Translations under genes and position numbers: made by a program | In this document: piece after piece, positions 19,150 to 28,083 of the stretch | How the letters are laid out: the number at the start of each line of letters is the position of its first letter | How positions within the stretch are numbered: position 1 is the first letter of the stretch | Assembly: GCF_029238095.1 (NCBI RefSeq) | Contig: NZ_JAQWGS010000026.1 | Span: 186,001-250,000 of the forward strand | DNA length: 64,000 nucleotides | Direction: 5' to 3' | From: Lacinutrix sp. | GTDB lineage: Bacteria > Bacteroidota > Bacteroidia > Flavobacteriales > Flavobacteriaceae | The notes under the pieces: generated by a model | The model's database searches: none | What the model was told of the DNA's origin: nothing | Seen by the model: the letters and a program-made list of their open reading frames with translations, nothing else

Positions 19150-20436
19150 TTAAAACTCTAAAAGTATTTTAGATAGTTTTTGTGTTAAATGCACTCTACT
19201 ATATTGGCTTACTCCAATAGGTTTGGCCTCTAAATTTCCAAATTTAAAAGCTTGAAAATGACTTAATATTTTTGCTTTTAATGCTGTTTTAGCATTATAA
19301 TAAAAATAATCTCCTGTATTGGTTTGTTTAATAATAGTCTCAACATCTGATCCCGAAGGACCAATAGCAATAATAGGTCTGTTTGAGACCATATATTCAA
19401 ATAGTTTTCCAGGAATTATGGCTTTTGTATCTTGAGAATCTATTTCAATTAACAATAAAACCTGTGCTTTTTTTTGATACTTAACAGACTCATTGTGTGA
19501 TACATAACCAACATTGTTCAAGTATTTAGTTAAATTATACTTTTCAATAGTACTTAAAATTTCTTCACCTACTAATCCTACCAAATTAAGCTTAAAGTAT
19601 TGAGCAAATTCGTCGTTTTCATTTATTAATTCTTGAAGAGATTGCCATAAAATTAAGGGATTACGTTTAGATAAAAATGAACCAATATGAGCTAATGTAA
19701 ATTTAGAATCTAAAGTTTTAGCTTTAACTTGTTCTATATCGTAACCATTAGTAATAACTTCAATAGGCTTTGTTGTTAACTGTTTAAACTCAGTTTTAGT
19801 GACATTACTCGTTACAATAATAGTATCTGCGTTATTTAGAACTTCACTTTCAAGTCTCTTATGTCTTTTTTTAGCAATTTTTGTTAATTTTAATTGTTTG
19901 TGGTAACCAATAGTTGTCCACGGATCACGAAAATCTGCGATCCATCTAATATCTATATTCTTTTTTAATTTAAAGCCAATAAGGTGTAAACTGTGTGGTG
20001 GTCCTGAGGTGATAACAGTATCTATATTATAGTCTGAAATATAGGTTGAAAGATAACGAACAGAAGGTTTTACCCAATTTTTTCTTGCATCTGGTATAAA
20101 GAAATTACCACGAACAAAAAGCATTGCTTTTTGAATAATACTTTGTTTATTTTTATCTGGAAATATACCTTTACTAATCGTTTTTGTGCTTTTAGAAAAT
20201 ACATTTGCAATTTTATAAGGCTCACTAATAGGCTGTTTAAGTATAGTAATACCTTTAGGTATTTCGTCTAATAAACTGTTATCTATTTGAGGATAAACTG
20301 GGTTTGATGGACAATAAACAATAGGTTCTATATTAAATTGAGGTAAATATTTTACAAATTTTAGCCAACGTTGCACGCCTGGTCCTCCTGCTGGTGGCCA
20401 ATAATACAAAACTATTAAGACTTTTTTTTTCTGCAT
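19150..20436 (-). CDS. Glycosyltransferase, GT4-like
   Basis: 428 residues. The N-terminal domain begins KVLIVLYYWPPAGGPGVQR, the loop that binds the sugar-nucleotide phosphate region in GT-B enzymes, and the C-terminal domain has PGKLFEYMVSNRPIIAIGP, the donor-binding E-x7-E-like region of GT4 family members. It transfers a sugar to a lipid or glycan acceptor at the cytoplasmic side of the membrane. The operon context with YfhO and a flippase points to surface glycan assembly. Donor and acceptor unknown. Confidence 0.9.
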   Translation of the reverse strand: MQKKKVLIVLYYWPPAGGPGVQRWLKFVKYLPQFNIEPIVYCPSNPVYPQIDNSLLDEIPKGITILKQPISEPYKIANVFSKSTKTISKGIFPDKNKQSIIQKAMLFVRGNFFIPDARKNWVKPSVRYLSTYISDYNIDTVITSGPPHSLHLIGFKLKKNIDIRWIADFRDPWTTIGYHKQLKLTKIAKKRHKRLESEVLNNADTIIVTSNVTKTEFKQLTTKPIEVITNGYDIEQVKAKTLDSKFTLAHIGSFLSKRNPLILWQSLQELINENDEFAQYFKLNLVGLVGEEILSTIEKYNLTKYLNNVGYVSHNESVKYQKKAQVLLLIEIDSQDTKAIIPGKLFEYMVSNRPIIAIGPSGSDVETIIKQTNTGDYFYYNAKTALKAKILSHFQAFKFGNLEAKPIGVSQYSRVHLTQKLSKILLEF

Positions 20437-20467
20437 GAAAATAATTATATGCTATTAGTAAAAGCTT

Positions 20468-22936
20468 TTATTTTTTCTTTCTAAAATGAAAAAATAAACC
20501 TCCAAAAACAATAAGCATTAATAGAATTGAACTTGTTAAAGTTATAGTTGTACCTGTTTTAACAACTTGTGGCTCAAACTTAAATTCAATATTATGCTTC
20601 CCTTTAGGAATTTCCATACCACGTAAAAGGTAATTTACACGGTTATATGCGATTTTTTCGTTATTAATGTAGGCATTCCAACCGTTTATATAATACATTT
20701 CAGAAAACACAGCATAGCCATCGTTGGTATTGTTAGCTTCGTATTTTATATAATTAGGTTGGTATTCTATAACCTTTATAGTAGCTAAAGAATCTACTAG
20801 AAACTTTTTATTTTGTTCTTTAAGTTCAATAGTATTAATTACTGCTTCTGTTTTAGTTTTTAAATCAAATAGCGCAATAATTTCTTCATCTGCAGTATTA
20901 ACTGCTTTTAGTTTTTTTATAAACCATGCATTTCCGTTAGCATCAGAATTTAAGTAAGGATAAGGTTGGTTAGTGTCGTCTTCACTAATAATATACTTAA
21001 CATTAAGCATATTAAGAATTTCTATGTTGCTTGTAAAATCGTAAAAATCTGAAAGTTCATCAAAACGTTTTGGTTTTGCTGCATGATAACCATTAATTGT
21101 ATTATGAAAATATGGAGCAGAATTACCACCATTAGTCATATCATCTACTTTTTGAGAAATGGCTCTTCCTCCTCCTGAACTTACATCGTAAACTCTAAAA
21201 TGATCTGGATCGTTTAAAATTAATTTATCGGCATTATTAGGTTTAAAGGGTCTTTGTACTTCTTTACTGGTTACAAAATTATCTGAATTTACATAGCGTC
21301 TATCTACACCAACTAAATCAAAAATAATTAATATAGCAAAAGCTATAATTACTTTATTTTTAGAAAGTTTTTGCTTTAAAAACAAGTAGATTGTTCCTGA
21401 GGAAATTAGAACTAGTAACATGGTTCTTAGCGTATCATTTCTAAAAATTGCTTTTCTATCTGCAACAATTGCATCTACAAAATCTTGTCCTCTAACTTCT
21501 GCCCAACTTGCGTCTCTAATACCTTCAAAATCTAAAAGAATTCCTGTATATTTAAAAATCAAGAATAGTGAACATAAACCAGCTGTAATAAGTGTTGTAA
21601 ATTTTAAAGCTTTTAGTTTATTTTCATCTTTTTCATAGTCATTAAATAATCTTACCAATCCAAAAACTCCCAAAACTGGTACACATAGTTCTATAATTAT
21701 TTGTATAGACGTTACTGCTCTAAACTTATTGTACAATGGCACAAAATTGATAAAGAAATCTGTTAATATACTAAGGTTTTTTCCATACGATAGTAATAAA
21801 GCTAAAATTGAAGCTGCTACTATCCACCATTTTAGTCTGCCTTTTACTAAAAACAAGGCGAAAATAAATAAAAACAAAGATACTGCTCCAATATAAGCAG
21901 GAGCTTCTACTATGGGTTGATTTCCCCAATATGTAGGTATAACTTTTGCTGCTTCTGATGCTTGGTAAGGAGGAACATTTCTACTTCTGTAAAATTTATA
22001 AAAAGCAGAATTCTTTCCTAAATCCTCATACATTCCTCCTCCTAAAAACCTAGGAATAAACAAGTTAAATGTCTCTAAGTAACCATAGCTATACTCTGTG
22101 ATTCTTTCTTTAGCTAAACCAGAACTAATTTCTTTTCTTGGTGATCCATCTGGCTTAATGGTTAACTCTGTTTTACTACGCGTACTTTCTTTAGCATATT
22201 CTTGAGTTGCCAATATGTTAGTTGCATTTAAACCAATTGCAAGTATCACAGCAGCTAATAGTATTCCTGTAGACCTAAAAAAGTGTGTTAATAATTTCTT
22301 TTTACAGGCATCTATTAAATATACAGTTCCTAGAACAATAACCAAAATCAACAAATAATATGTCATTTGAAAATGGTTTGCTACAATCTCTAATCCCATT
22401 GCAACTGTGGTTAAAACAAAACCAACAATATATTTTCGCCTAAAGGTTAACACAATACCACTTAAAACTAAAGGCATATAGGCAATAGCATGAGCTTTAC
22501 TATTATGCCCAACACCTAAAATAATTATTAAATAAGTAGAGAACCCAAAAGCTAAAGCACCAATAATAGCTAATTTATATTCTACTTTTAAACTGAGTAA
22601 TAAAATATATAAACTAACAAAATATAAGAACAAATAATCTGCAGGACGTGGTAAAAAGCGTAAACTTAAATCTAAGTTTTTAATATAGGTGTGTGGATAC
22701 CTAGCTCCAAGTTGGTAGGTTGGCATACCTCCAAAAGCACTGTTTGTCCAGTAGGCTTCTTCACCAGTTTTTGCTTTAAAATCCTGTTGTTGCTTAGCCA
22801 TACCTTTGTATTGCAAAATATCGCTTTGTAATATTTGTTTACCTTGTAATACAGGACTAAAGTATGCTAATGAGAGTATTATAAAACCTACGAGCACAAC
22901 TAAATGTGGAAGGATTTTTTTAAAAGTTGATTGCAT
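20468..22936 (-). CDS. YfhO family integral membrane protein
   Basis: 822 residues. A dozen or so membrane helices in the first 560 residues, one helix at the extreme C-terminus, and between them a large soluble domain (about 570-790) with NNEKIAYNRVNYLLRGMEIP. This layout is that of YfhO proteins, GT-C type membrane glycosyltransferases that glycosylate teichoic acids in Gram-positives; in Bacteroidetes the acceptor is not settled. It sits between DUF4834 and a GT4 glycosyltransferase in one operon. Confidence 0.9.
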   Translation of the reverse strand: MQSTFKKILPHLVVLVGFIILSLAYFSPVLQGKQILQSDILQYKGMAKQQQDFKAKTGEEAYWTNSAFGGMPTYQLGARYPHTYIKNLDLSLRFLPRPADYLFLYFVSLYILLLSLKVEYKLAIIGALAFGFSTYLIIILGVGHNSKAHAIAYMPLVLSGIVLTFRRKYIVGFVLTTVAMGLEIVANHFQMTYYLLILVIVLGTVYLIDACKKKLLTHFFRSTGILLAAVILAIGLNATNILATQEYAKESTRSKTELTIKPDGSPRKEISSGLAKERITEYSYGYLETFNLFIPRFLGGGMYEDLGKNSAFYKFYRSRNVPPYQASEAAKVIPTYWGNQPIVEAPAYIGAVSLFLFIFALFLVKGRLKWWIVAASILALLLSYGKNLSILTDFFINFVPLYNKFRAVTSIQIIIELCVPVLGVFGLVRLFNDYEKDENKLKALKFTTLITAGLCSLFLIFKYTGILLDFEGIRDASWAEVRGQDFVDAIVADRKAIFRNDTLRTMLLVLISSGTIYLFLKQKLSKNKVIIAFAILIIFDLVGVDRRYVNSDNFVTSKEVQRPFKPNNADKLILNDPDHFRVYDVSSGGGRAISQKVDDMTNGGNSAPYFHNTINGYHAAKPKRFDELSDFYDFTSNIEILNMLNVKYIISEDDTNQPYPYLNSDANGNAWFIKKLKAVNTADEEIIALFDLKTKTEAVINTIELKEQNKKFLVDSLATIKVIEYQPNYIKYEANNTNDGYAVFSEMYYINGWNAYINNEKIAYNRVNYLLRGMEIPKGKHNIEFKFEPQVVKTGTTITLTSSILLMLIVFGGLFFHFRKKK

Positions 22937-22966
22937 AAATAATGATATGATTCTTAAAACCGAAAA

Positions 22967-23221
22967 TTAATCAATTTCTTCGTAATCTACATATTCACCA
23001 ACCGTTTTGTTTGAAGTTTTATTTTCAGGCATTTTATCTATTGTTATTTCGCCTGCTTTTTTTGGTGGTTGTTGCTTGTTTTGGTTACCAAAATCTCTAA
23101 ACTGGCTACCAAAACGTTCTGCAGCCTTTTTGGTGAAGTATTTAAGGATTAATGGTCCAAAATATCTTGAGATAATTTTTACACCAAGATAAATTAATAA
23201 GATTATTAGTAGAACTCTCAA
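22967..23221 (-). CDS. DUF4834 family small membrane protein
   Basis: 84 residues: one N-terminal membrane helix (1-17), a basic amphipathic part with YFTKKAAERFGSQF, and an acidic end EYVDYEEID, typical for DUF4834. It is the first gene of the YfhO operon, with its own promoter element at 23251-23258. Function unknown. Confidence 0.85.
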   Translation of the reverse strand: MRVLLIILLIYLGVKIISRYFGPLILKYFTKKAAERFGSQFRDFGNQNKQQPPKKAGEITIDKMPENKTSNKTVGEYVDYEEID

Positions 23222-23250
23222 AATAAAATATAAACAGTAATATTAGAAAA

Positions 23251-23258
23251 CAAAAATA
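23251..23258 (-). promoter_or_regulatory. Promoter -7 element of the YfhO operon
   Basis: Read on the minus strand, TATTTTTG matches TAnnTTTG and lies 29 bp before the DUF4834 start. Confidence 0.55.
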
Positions 23259-23312
23259 CAAATCTTGTAGAGTAATTTCAGATTAAAATCCTTAAAAAAA
23301 ATATAAAATCTC

Positions 23313-23320
23313 TATATTTG
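23313..23320 (+). promoter_or_regulatory. Promoter -7 element for outer-membrane protein gene
   Basis: TATATTTG, 18 bp before the ATG at 23339. It overlaps an in-frame ATG at 23318, which is thereby excluded as start. Confidence 0.6.
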
Positions 23321-23338
23321 AACCTAAACCTAAAACTT

Positions 23339-24367
23339 ATGTTCCTAAATAAAACTTATTTAACAATAATCTTATTTATTGCTAGTTTAACAGCACAAGC
23401 TCAATATACAGAAGTTATAAACTCTAATCGTCCTGGTGTTTCAAGATCTGCCTTTTCTGTAGGTACTAATGTTGTACAATTTGAAGCAGGACCATTTACT
23501 GTAAAAGAAGAGCATACACCTTTAAAATATGATGTTTCTGGTTTTGGTGTCGATTTTGCAGCACGTTATGGACTACTGTTACCTCAGTTAGAAATAAATA
23601 TAGAAGGTACTTATCAAAATGATACACAAACAGATTTTAGATCTTTAATACCAACAGAATTTAAGCGTTCAAATTTTAAAAACCTAACCGTAGGCGCAAA
23701 ATATCTTGTTTACGATCCATATAAAAATGCTGAAGAAGAAAAACCAAATATTTATAGTTATCACGCCAACAAGCGTTTTAAATGGAGTAGTTTAATTCCT
23801 GCTGTTGCTGTTTATGTTGGTGCAAATTTTGATACTAAAGACAATCCATACACTGCTCCTGGAGTTGAAGGTTTTAGTCCAAAAGTAATGGTTGCCACAC
23901 AAAATAACTTTTCTAGTGGTTGGGTTTTGGTAATGAATTTCTCTAAAGATAAAATAGGTACAGATTTTTCAGATTTTCAATATATAGTTACAGTTACAAA
24001 AGCCATTAATCAACAATGGGTTCTATTTGGTGAAACACAAGGTATACAAAGCGATTTTTATGCCGATAATCTATTTAGATTTGGTGGTGCTTATCTTTGG
24101 AGTAAAGATTTTCAGCTCGACACGGCTTTAACGTTTAACACAAAAGATACGCCTTCTGTATTTGGTGTAAATTTAGGTGTATCTTATCGTTTAGATTTTC
24201 ATAAAGATCCAGAAATGGATAATGGAACATCTGCAGAAGAAGAAGCCGAACGTAAAGCAAATAAAAAACGTAAAAAGAAAAACAAGAAAAATAAAGATGA
24301 TGATGCACCAGATGGTGATAAAAAGCGCAAAAAAGAAACTCAGAGTATAGATTTTGATGACGAATAA
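23339..24367 (+). CDS. Outer-membrane beta-barrel transporter-like protein with Lys-rich tail
   Basis: 342 residues from the ATG at 23339. Signal peptide MFLNKTYLTIILFIASLTAQAQ. The part to about residue 285 shows alternating beta strands (FEAGPFTVKEE, NLTVGAKYLVYD) like the MetA-pathway/transporter barrel family. The last 55 residues are highly charged (NKKRKKKNKKNKDDDAPDGD), unusual for an outer-membrane protein, whose last strand normally ends the chain. The stop codon overlaps the next start by one base (TAATG), so the two genes are translationally coupled. Confidence 0.8.
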   Translation: MFLNKTYLTIILFIASLTAQAQYTEVINSNRPGVSRSAFSVGTNVVQFEAGPFTVKEEHTPLKYDVSGFGVDFAARYGLLLPQLEINIEGTYQNDTQTDFRSLIPTEFKRSNFKNLTVGAKYLVYDPYKNAEEEKPNIYSYHANKRFKWSSLIPAVAVYVGANFDTKDNPYTAPGVEGFSPKVMVATQNNFSSGWVLVMNFSKDKIGTDFSDFQYIVTVTKAINQQWVLFGETQGIQSDFYADNLFRFGGAYLWSKDFQLDTALTFNTKDTPSVFGVNLGVSYRLDFHKDPEMDNGTSAEEEAERKANKKRKKKNKKNKDDDAPDGDKKRKKETQSIDFDDE

Positions 24368-25497
24368 TGCATATGATTACAATTAAAATTGTTACCTCCA
24401 AAAAGGACTTAAAAACATTTGTTAAGTTTCCGTTTTCTCTATACAAGGACTCAAAATTTTGGGTGCCTCCTATTATTAGTCAAGAAATGGAGACTTTTAA
24501 TAAAGATAAGAATCCTATTTTTAACGATGCTGAAGCCACGTTACTACTTGCTTACAAAGACCAAAAACTTGTTGGACGCGTTGCTGCCATTATTAACTGG
24601 CTTGAAGTAAAAAACCAAAATCTGCTTAAAATGCGTTTTGGTTGGTTTGATTTTATAGATGATTTAGAAGTTTCCAAAGCACTTTTAGACGAAGTAGATA
24701 AGATTGGTAAAGCACATAATCTTGAATATACAGAAGGTCCAGTAGGGTTTTCGAACCTAGACAAGGTTGGCGTAATGACAGAAGGTTTCAACCAGATAAG
24801 TAATATGATAACATGGTATAACCATGCCTATTATATTAAACATTATGAAGCTTTAGGTTTTAAGATAGAAAAATCCTACTCAGAAAGTAAATTTCCTTTT
24901 AAAAACGTTAAACCAGAGTTTTTCTATAAAGCTCAAGAACTCATAAAACGGCGTTACAAATTAACTGCTTTGCAGTTAACAAAAACATCTGAAGTGATGC
25001 CTTATGTAGACAGAATGTTTGATTTGTTTAATGCTTCTTATGCTTCCCTGTCTTCTTTTGTTGAAATTACAGATATTCAAAAAGAATATTTTAAAAAGAA
25101 ATTCATCTCTTTTGTAAATCCTGAGTATATTAAATTTGTAGTCGATGAAAATGATAATATGGTTGCTTTTGCTATTGTAATGCCAAGGTTCGCACATGCT
25201 TTACAGGAAATGAATGGTAGATTGTTTCCCTTTGGTTTTGCAAAATTACTAAAGGCTAAAAAAACTAGTAAAGATGTTGTTTTCTATTTAATAGGTGTAC
25301 ATCCAGATTACCAAAACAAAGGTGTCCACGCTGTTATTTTTAATGAGTATTATGAAACTTTTAAAAAGAAAGGTATTATAGATTGTTATAGAACACCAGA
25401 ATTAGAAGATAACGATGCCATACATAAAATTTGGAAACATTTTTTTCCAGTTGTTATTAAACGAAGAAAAACCTACAGAAAAAACATTAGTTATTAG
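24367..25497 (+). CDS. GNAT-like N-acetyltransferase family protein
   Basis: 376 residues. The protein has an N-terminal region with SLYKDSKFWVPP and LVGRVAAIIN, and a C-terminal GNAT-type fold with the acetyl-CoA loop region FYLIGVHPDYQNKGVHAVIF (about 311-330). Proteins of this length are common in Bacteroidetes and are variously named; substrate unknown. An alternative start is the third codon (ATG at 24373). It is coupled to the outer-membrane protein gene and followed by a terminator. Confidence 0.75.
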   Translation: MHMITIKIVTSKKDLKTFVKFPFSLYKDSKFWVPPIISQEMETFNKDKNPIFNDAEATLLLAYKDQKLVGRVAAIINWLEVKNQNLLKMRFGWFDFIDDLEVSKALLDEVDKIGKAHNLEYTEGPVGFSNLDKVGVMTEGFNQISNMITWYNHAYYIKHYEALGFKIEKSYSESKFPFKNVKPEFFYKAQELIKRRYKLTALQLTKTSEVMPYVDRMFDLFNASYASLSSFVEITDIQKEYFKKKFISFVNPEYIKFVVDENDNMVAFAIVMPRFAHALQEMNGRLFPFGFAKLLKAKKTSKDVVFYLIGVHPDYQNKGVHAVIFNEYYETFKKKGIIDCYRTPELEDNDAIHKIWKHFFPVVIKRRKTYRKNISY

Positions 25498-25514
25498 AAA
25501 TAAGCTAAAATTTA

Positions 25515-25552
25515 AAAAAAAAATCCGATTCAAAATTGAATCGGATTTTTTA
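25515..25552. terminator. Bidirectional terminator
   Basis: AAATCCGATTCAA (25521-25533) pairs with TTGAATCGGATTT (25536-25548) with A and T runs on either side. It serves the convergent genes at 24367 and 25571. Confidence 0.88.
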
Positions 25553-25570
25553 ATTTACAATTATAAAGTT

Positions 25571-26830
25571 TTATTCTCCCATTGCTTTCATTAAAGCAGC
25601 AGACATTCTTTTATAAGTACCATTTTCTAAACGTGTTCTAATGGCATCAAAAGCATCTAATGTTTCAGCAACATCTTGTAAAGTATGTGTTGCTGTTGGA
25701 ATCATACGTAATAATATTAATCCTTTAGGAATTACTGGATAGACTACTATTGAGCAGAAAATACCATAATTTTCTCTTAAATCTCTAACTAGAGCCATAG
25801 CCTCAGGAATACTTCCGTTAAGATATACTGGTGTTACACAACTTGTAGTAGAACCAATATCAAATCCTCTTTCTTTCAATCCAGATTGTAGCGCATTAAC
25901 AATTTTCCATAAGTTTTGCTTTAACTCTGGCATTGTACGTAACATATCTAATCGCTTTAGAGCACCTACTGTTAAAGTCATTTGTAAAGACTTTGCAAAC
26001 ATTTGCGAGCGCAGATTATATTTTAAATAATCCATGATCTCTTTGTCTCCAGCAATAAAGGCACCTGTACTCGCTAAAGATTTTGCAAAAGTTGCAAAAT
26101 AAACATCTATGTCATCTTGAACACCTTGCTCTTCTCCAGCTCCAGCTCCTGTTGCTCCTAAGGTTCCAAAGCCATGAGCATCATCTACTAACAACCTAAA
26201 ATTAAATTTCTGTTTAAGCGCTACTATTTCTTTTAATCGTCCTTGTTCTCCTCGCATGCCAAAAACACCCTCAGAGACTACTAGAATTCCTCCTCCAGTT
26301 GTTTCTGCCATTTTGGTAGCACGTTCTAGATTTTTTTCTAGACTTTCGATATCGTTATGCTTGTAAGTAAAACGTTTTCCCATATGCAAACGCACACCAT
26401 CTATAATACAGGCATGAGAATCTACATCGTAAACTATTATATCGTCTTTAGCTACCAATGCATCTATTGTAGACATGATTCCTTGGTATCCAAAATTTAA
26501 TAAATAAGCGGCTTCCTTACTTACAAATGCTGCTAATTCATTTTGAAGTTTTTCATGTAATGCTGTATGACCAGACATCATTCGTGCTCCCATTGGATAT
26601 GCAGAACCATATTCTGCAGCTGCCTCTGCATCTACTTTACGAACTTCTGGATGATTTGCTAAACCTAAATAATCGTTAATACTCCAAGTAATAACGTCCT
26701 TTCCTTGAAACTTCATACGGTTTGATATTTGTCCTTCTAGTTTTGGAAAAACAAAATAACCTTCTGCCTGCTCAGCCCATTTTCCTAATGGACCTTTATC
26801 CTTGTATATTTTTGCAAATAAATCTTTCAT
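25571..26830 (-). CDS. PLP-dependent acyltransferase, probable cysteate C-fatty acyltransferase (sulfonolipid synthesis)
   Basis: 419 residues. Alpha-oxoamine synthase fold (as in BioF, Kbl, serine palmitoyltransferase): VDSHAC with His139 stacking on PLP, DDAHG (216-220), and Schiff-base Lys250 in ATFAKSLAST. These enzymes condense an amino acid with an acyl-CoA or acyl-ACP and release CO2. The neighbouring cysteine-synthase-like gene points to cysteate as amino acid, giving 3-ketocapnine, the precursor of the sulfonolipids of gliding flavobacteria. Alternatives: serine palmitoyltransferase or glycine C-acetyltransferase. It has its own promoter. Confidence 0.85.
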   Translation of the reverse strand: MKDLFAKIYKDKGPLGKWAEQAEGYFVFPKLEGQISNRMKFQGKDVITWSINDYLGLANHPEVRKVDAEAAAEYGSAYPMGARMMSGHTALHEKLQNELAAFVSKEAAYLLNFGYQGIMSTIDALVAKDDIIVYDVDSHACIIDGVRLHMGKRFTYKHNDIESLEKNLERATKMAETTGGGILVVSEGVFGMRGEQGRLKEIVALKQKFNFRLLVDDAHGFGTLGATGAGAGEEQGVQDDIDVYFATFAKSLASTGAFIAGDKEIMDYLKYNLRSQMFAKSLQMTLTVGALKRLDMLRTMPELKQNLWKIVNALQSGLKERGFDIGSTTSCVTPVYLNGSIPEAMALVRDLRENYGIFCSIVVYPVIPKGLILLRMIPTATHTLQDVAETLDAFDAIRTRLENGTYKRMSAALMKAMGE

Positions 26831-26855
26831 TTGTAATTTGTTAGTTTAGAGAATA

Positions 26856-26863
26856 CAAAATTA
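26856..26863 (-). promoter_or_regulatory. Promoter -7 element for the acyltransferase
   Basis: TAATTTTG on the minus strand, 25 bp before the start at 26830. Confidence 0.55.
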
Positions 26864-26911
26864 AGCAATTCTAAGTTTTTTGTATAACATTTTTTCATTG
26901 TATTATTAACA

Positions 26912-26947
26912 TAAAAAAAGCTAATACTTTTTTATGAGTATTAGCTT
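26912..26947 (-). terminator. Terminator after cysteine-synthase-like gene
   Basis: AAGCTAATACT (26918-26928) and AGTATTAGCTT (26937-26947) form an 11-bp stem; on the minus strand it is followed by a T run. Confidence 0.85.
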
Positions 26948-26970
26948 AAATATTAATTAGCAATATAATC

Positions 26971-28017
26971 TTATTTAATGTATTGAATACTTTGTGCGGC
27001 TTCAGCGTTTTTGCTATCGAAAAAACCTTGTTCGCTCATCCATTTATCGCTATAAATTTTACTCATATAGCGTGAACCATGATCAGGAAAAACAACAACT
27101 ATAGTATCTGAGGCTTTAAATTCACCTTCAGCATCTAGTTGTTTTACTGCTTGCATAGCTGCTCCAGAAGTATAACCTACAAACAAACCTTCGGTTGTTG
27201 CAATCTCTCTAGCAGTGTGTGCGCTTTCTTCGTCTGTAACTTTTACAAACTTATCTATGGCATCAAAATCTGTAGCTGTTGGAATTAAATTTTTTCCTAA
27301 ACCTTCAATACGGTAAGGATAAATTTCTTTATCATCGAACTCTCTCGTTTCATGGTATTTTTTTAGTACCGAACCAAAAGCATCTACTCCAATAACTTTT
27401 ATATTTGGATTTTGTTCTTTTAAATACTTTGAAATACCTGAAATGGTACCTCCAGTTCCACTACATGCTACTAAATGTGTTATATTACCTTCGGTTTGGT
27501 TCCATATTTCTGGTCCTGTAGAAGCGTAATGAGCATCTATATTTAGTTGGTTGAAATATTGGTTAATATATACAGAACCTTTCATTTCGTCATGTAAGCG
27601 CTTAGCTACTTGGTAATATGATCTAGGATCGTCTGCACTTACATTTGCTGGACAAACATAAACCTTGGCTCCCATATTTTTTAGCATATCTATTTTATCT
27701 GCCGAAGATTTAGAGCTCACTGCTAAAATACAATCATAACCCTTAATAACGCTAACCATAGCAAGACTAAAGCCTGTATTACCTGAAGTTGTTTCAATAA
27801 TAGTGTCTCCTGGTTTAAGGATTCCTTGCTTCTCAGCTTGTTCAATAATATATAGTGCAATTCTATCTTTAGAAGAATGTCCTGGATTAAAAGATTCAAC
27901 TTTAGCTAAAAAGTTACCTTTAAAATCCGAAGTCATTTTTTTTAGCTTTATCATTGGTGTATTACCTACTAGGTCTAATACGTTATCAAAAACTTGTCTT
28001 TCATGTGCCATAAACAA
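26971..28017 (-). CDS. Cysteine synthase-like PLP enzyme, probable cysteate synthase
   Basis: 348 residues (346 from the third codon, ATG at 28011). Fold-type II PLP enzyme: Schiff-base Lys50 in [16 protein letters not shown] (76-82) and the phosphate loop SGTGGT (186-191). Ordinary cysteine synthases carry PGGSVKDR; the change to PGHSSKDR suggests a different substrate. Together with the adjacent acyltransferase, the best fit is a cysteate synthase making L-cysteate from O-phosphoserine and sulfite for sulfonolipid synthesis. Plain cysteine or cystathionine synthesis is the alternative. The function is inferred from gene pairing, not proven. Confidence 0.8.
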   Translation of the reverse strand: MFMAHERQVFDNVLDLVGNTPMIKLKKMTSDFKGNFLAKVESFNPGHSSKDRIALYIIEQAEKQGILKPGDTIIETTSGNTGFSLAMVSVIKGYDCILAVSSKSSADKIDMLKNMGAKVYVCPANVSADDPRSYYQVAKRLHDEMKGSVYINQYFNQLNIDAHYASTGPEIWNQTEGNITHLVACSGTGGTISGISKYLKEQNPNIKVIGVDAFGSVLKKYHETREFDDKEIYPYRIEGLGKNLIPTATDFDAIDKFVKVTDEESAHTAREIATTEGLFVGYTSGAAMQAVKQLDAEGEFKASDTIVVVFPDHGSRYMSKIYSDKWMSEQGFFDSKNAEAAQSIQYIK

Positions 28018-28063
28018 TACTTGTTCTGTTACTTTGTTTAATTAAATGTATCTTAAAACCTCG

Positions 28064-28071
28064 CAAAAATA
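28064..28071 (-). promoter_or_regulatory. Promoter -7 element for cysteine-synthase-like gene
   Basis: TATTTTTG on the minus strand, 46 bp before the start at 28017. Confidence 0.5.
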
Positions 28072-28083
28072 AGCATTTTTTTT

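Noticed and set aside
26971-28017. Ordinary housekeeping cysteine synthase (cysK)
   Set aside because: The changed PLP-lysine motif and the neighbouring acyltransferase make cysteate synthesis the better hypothesis, though cysK is not fully excluded.
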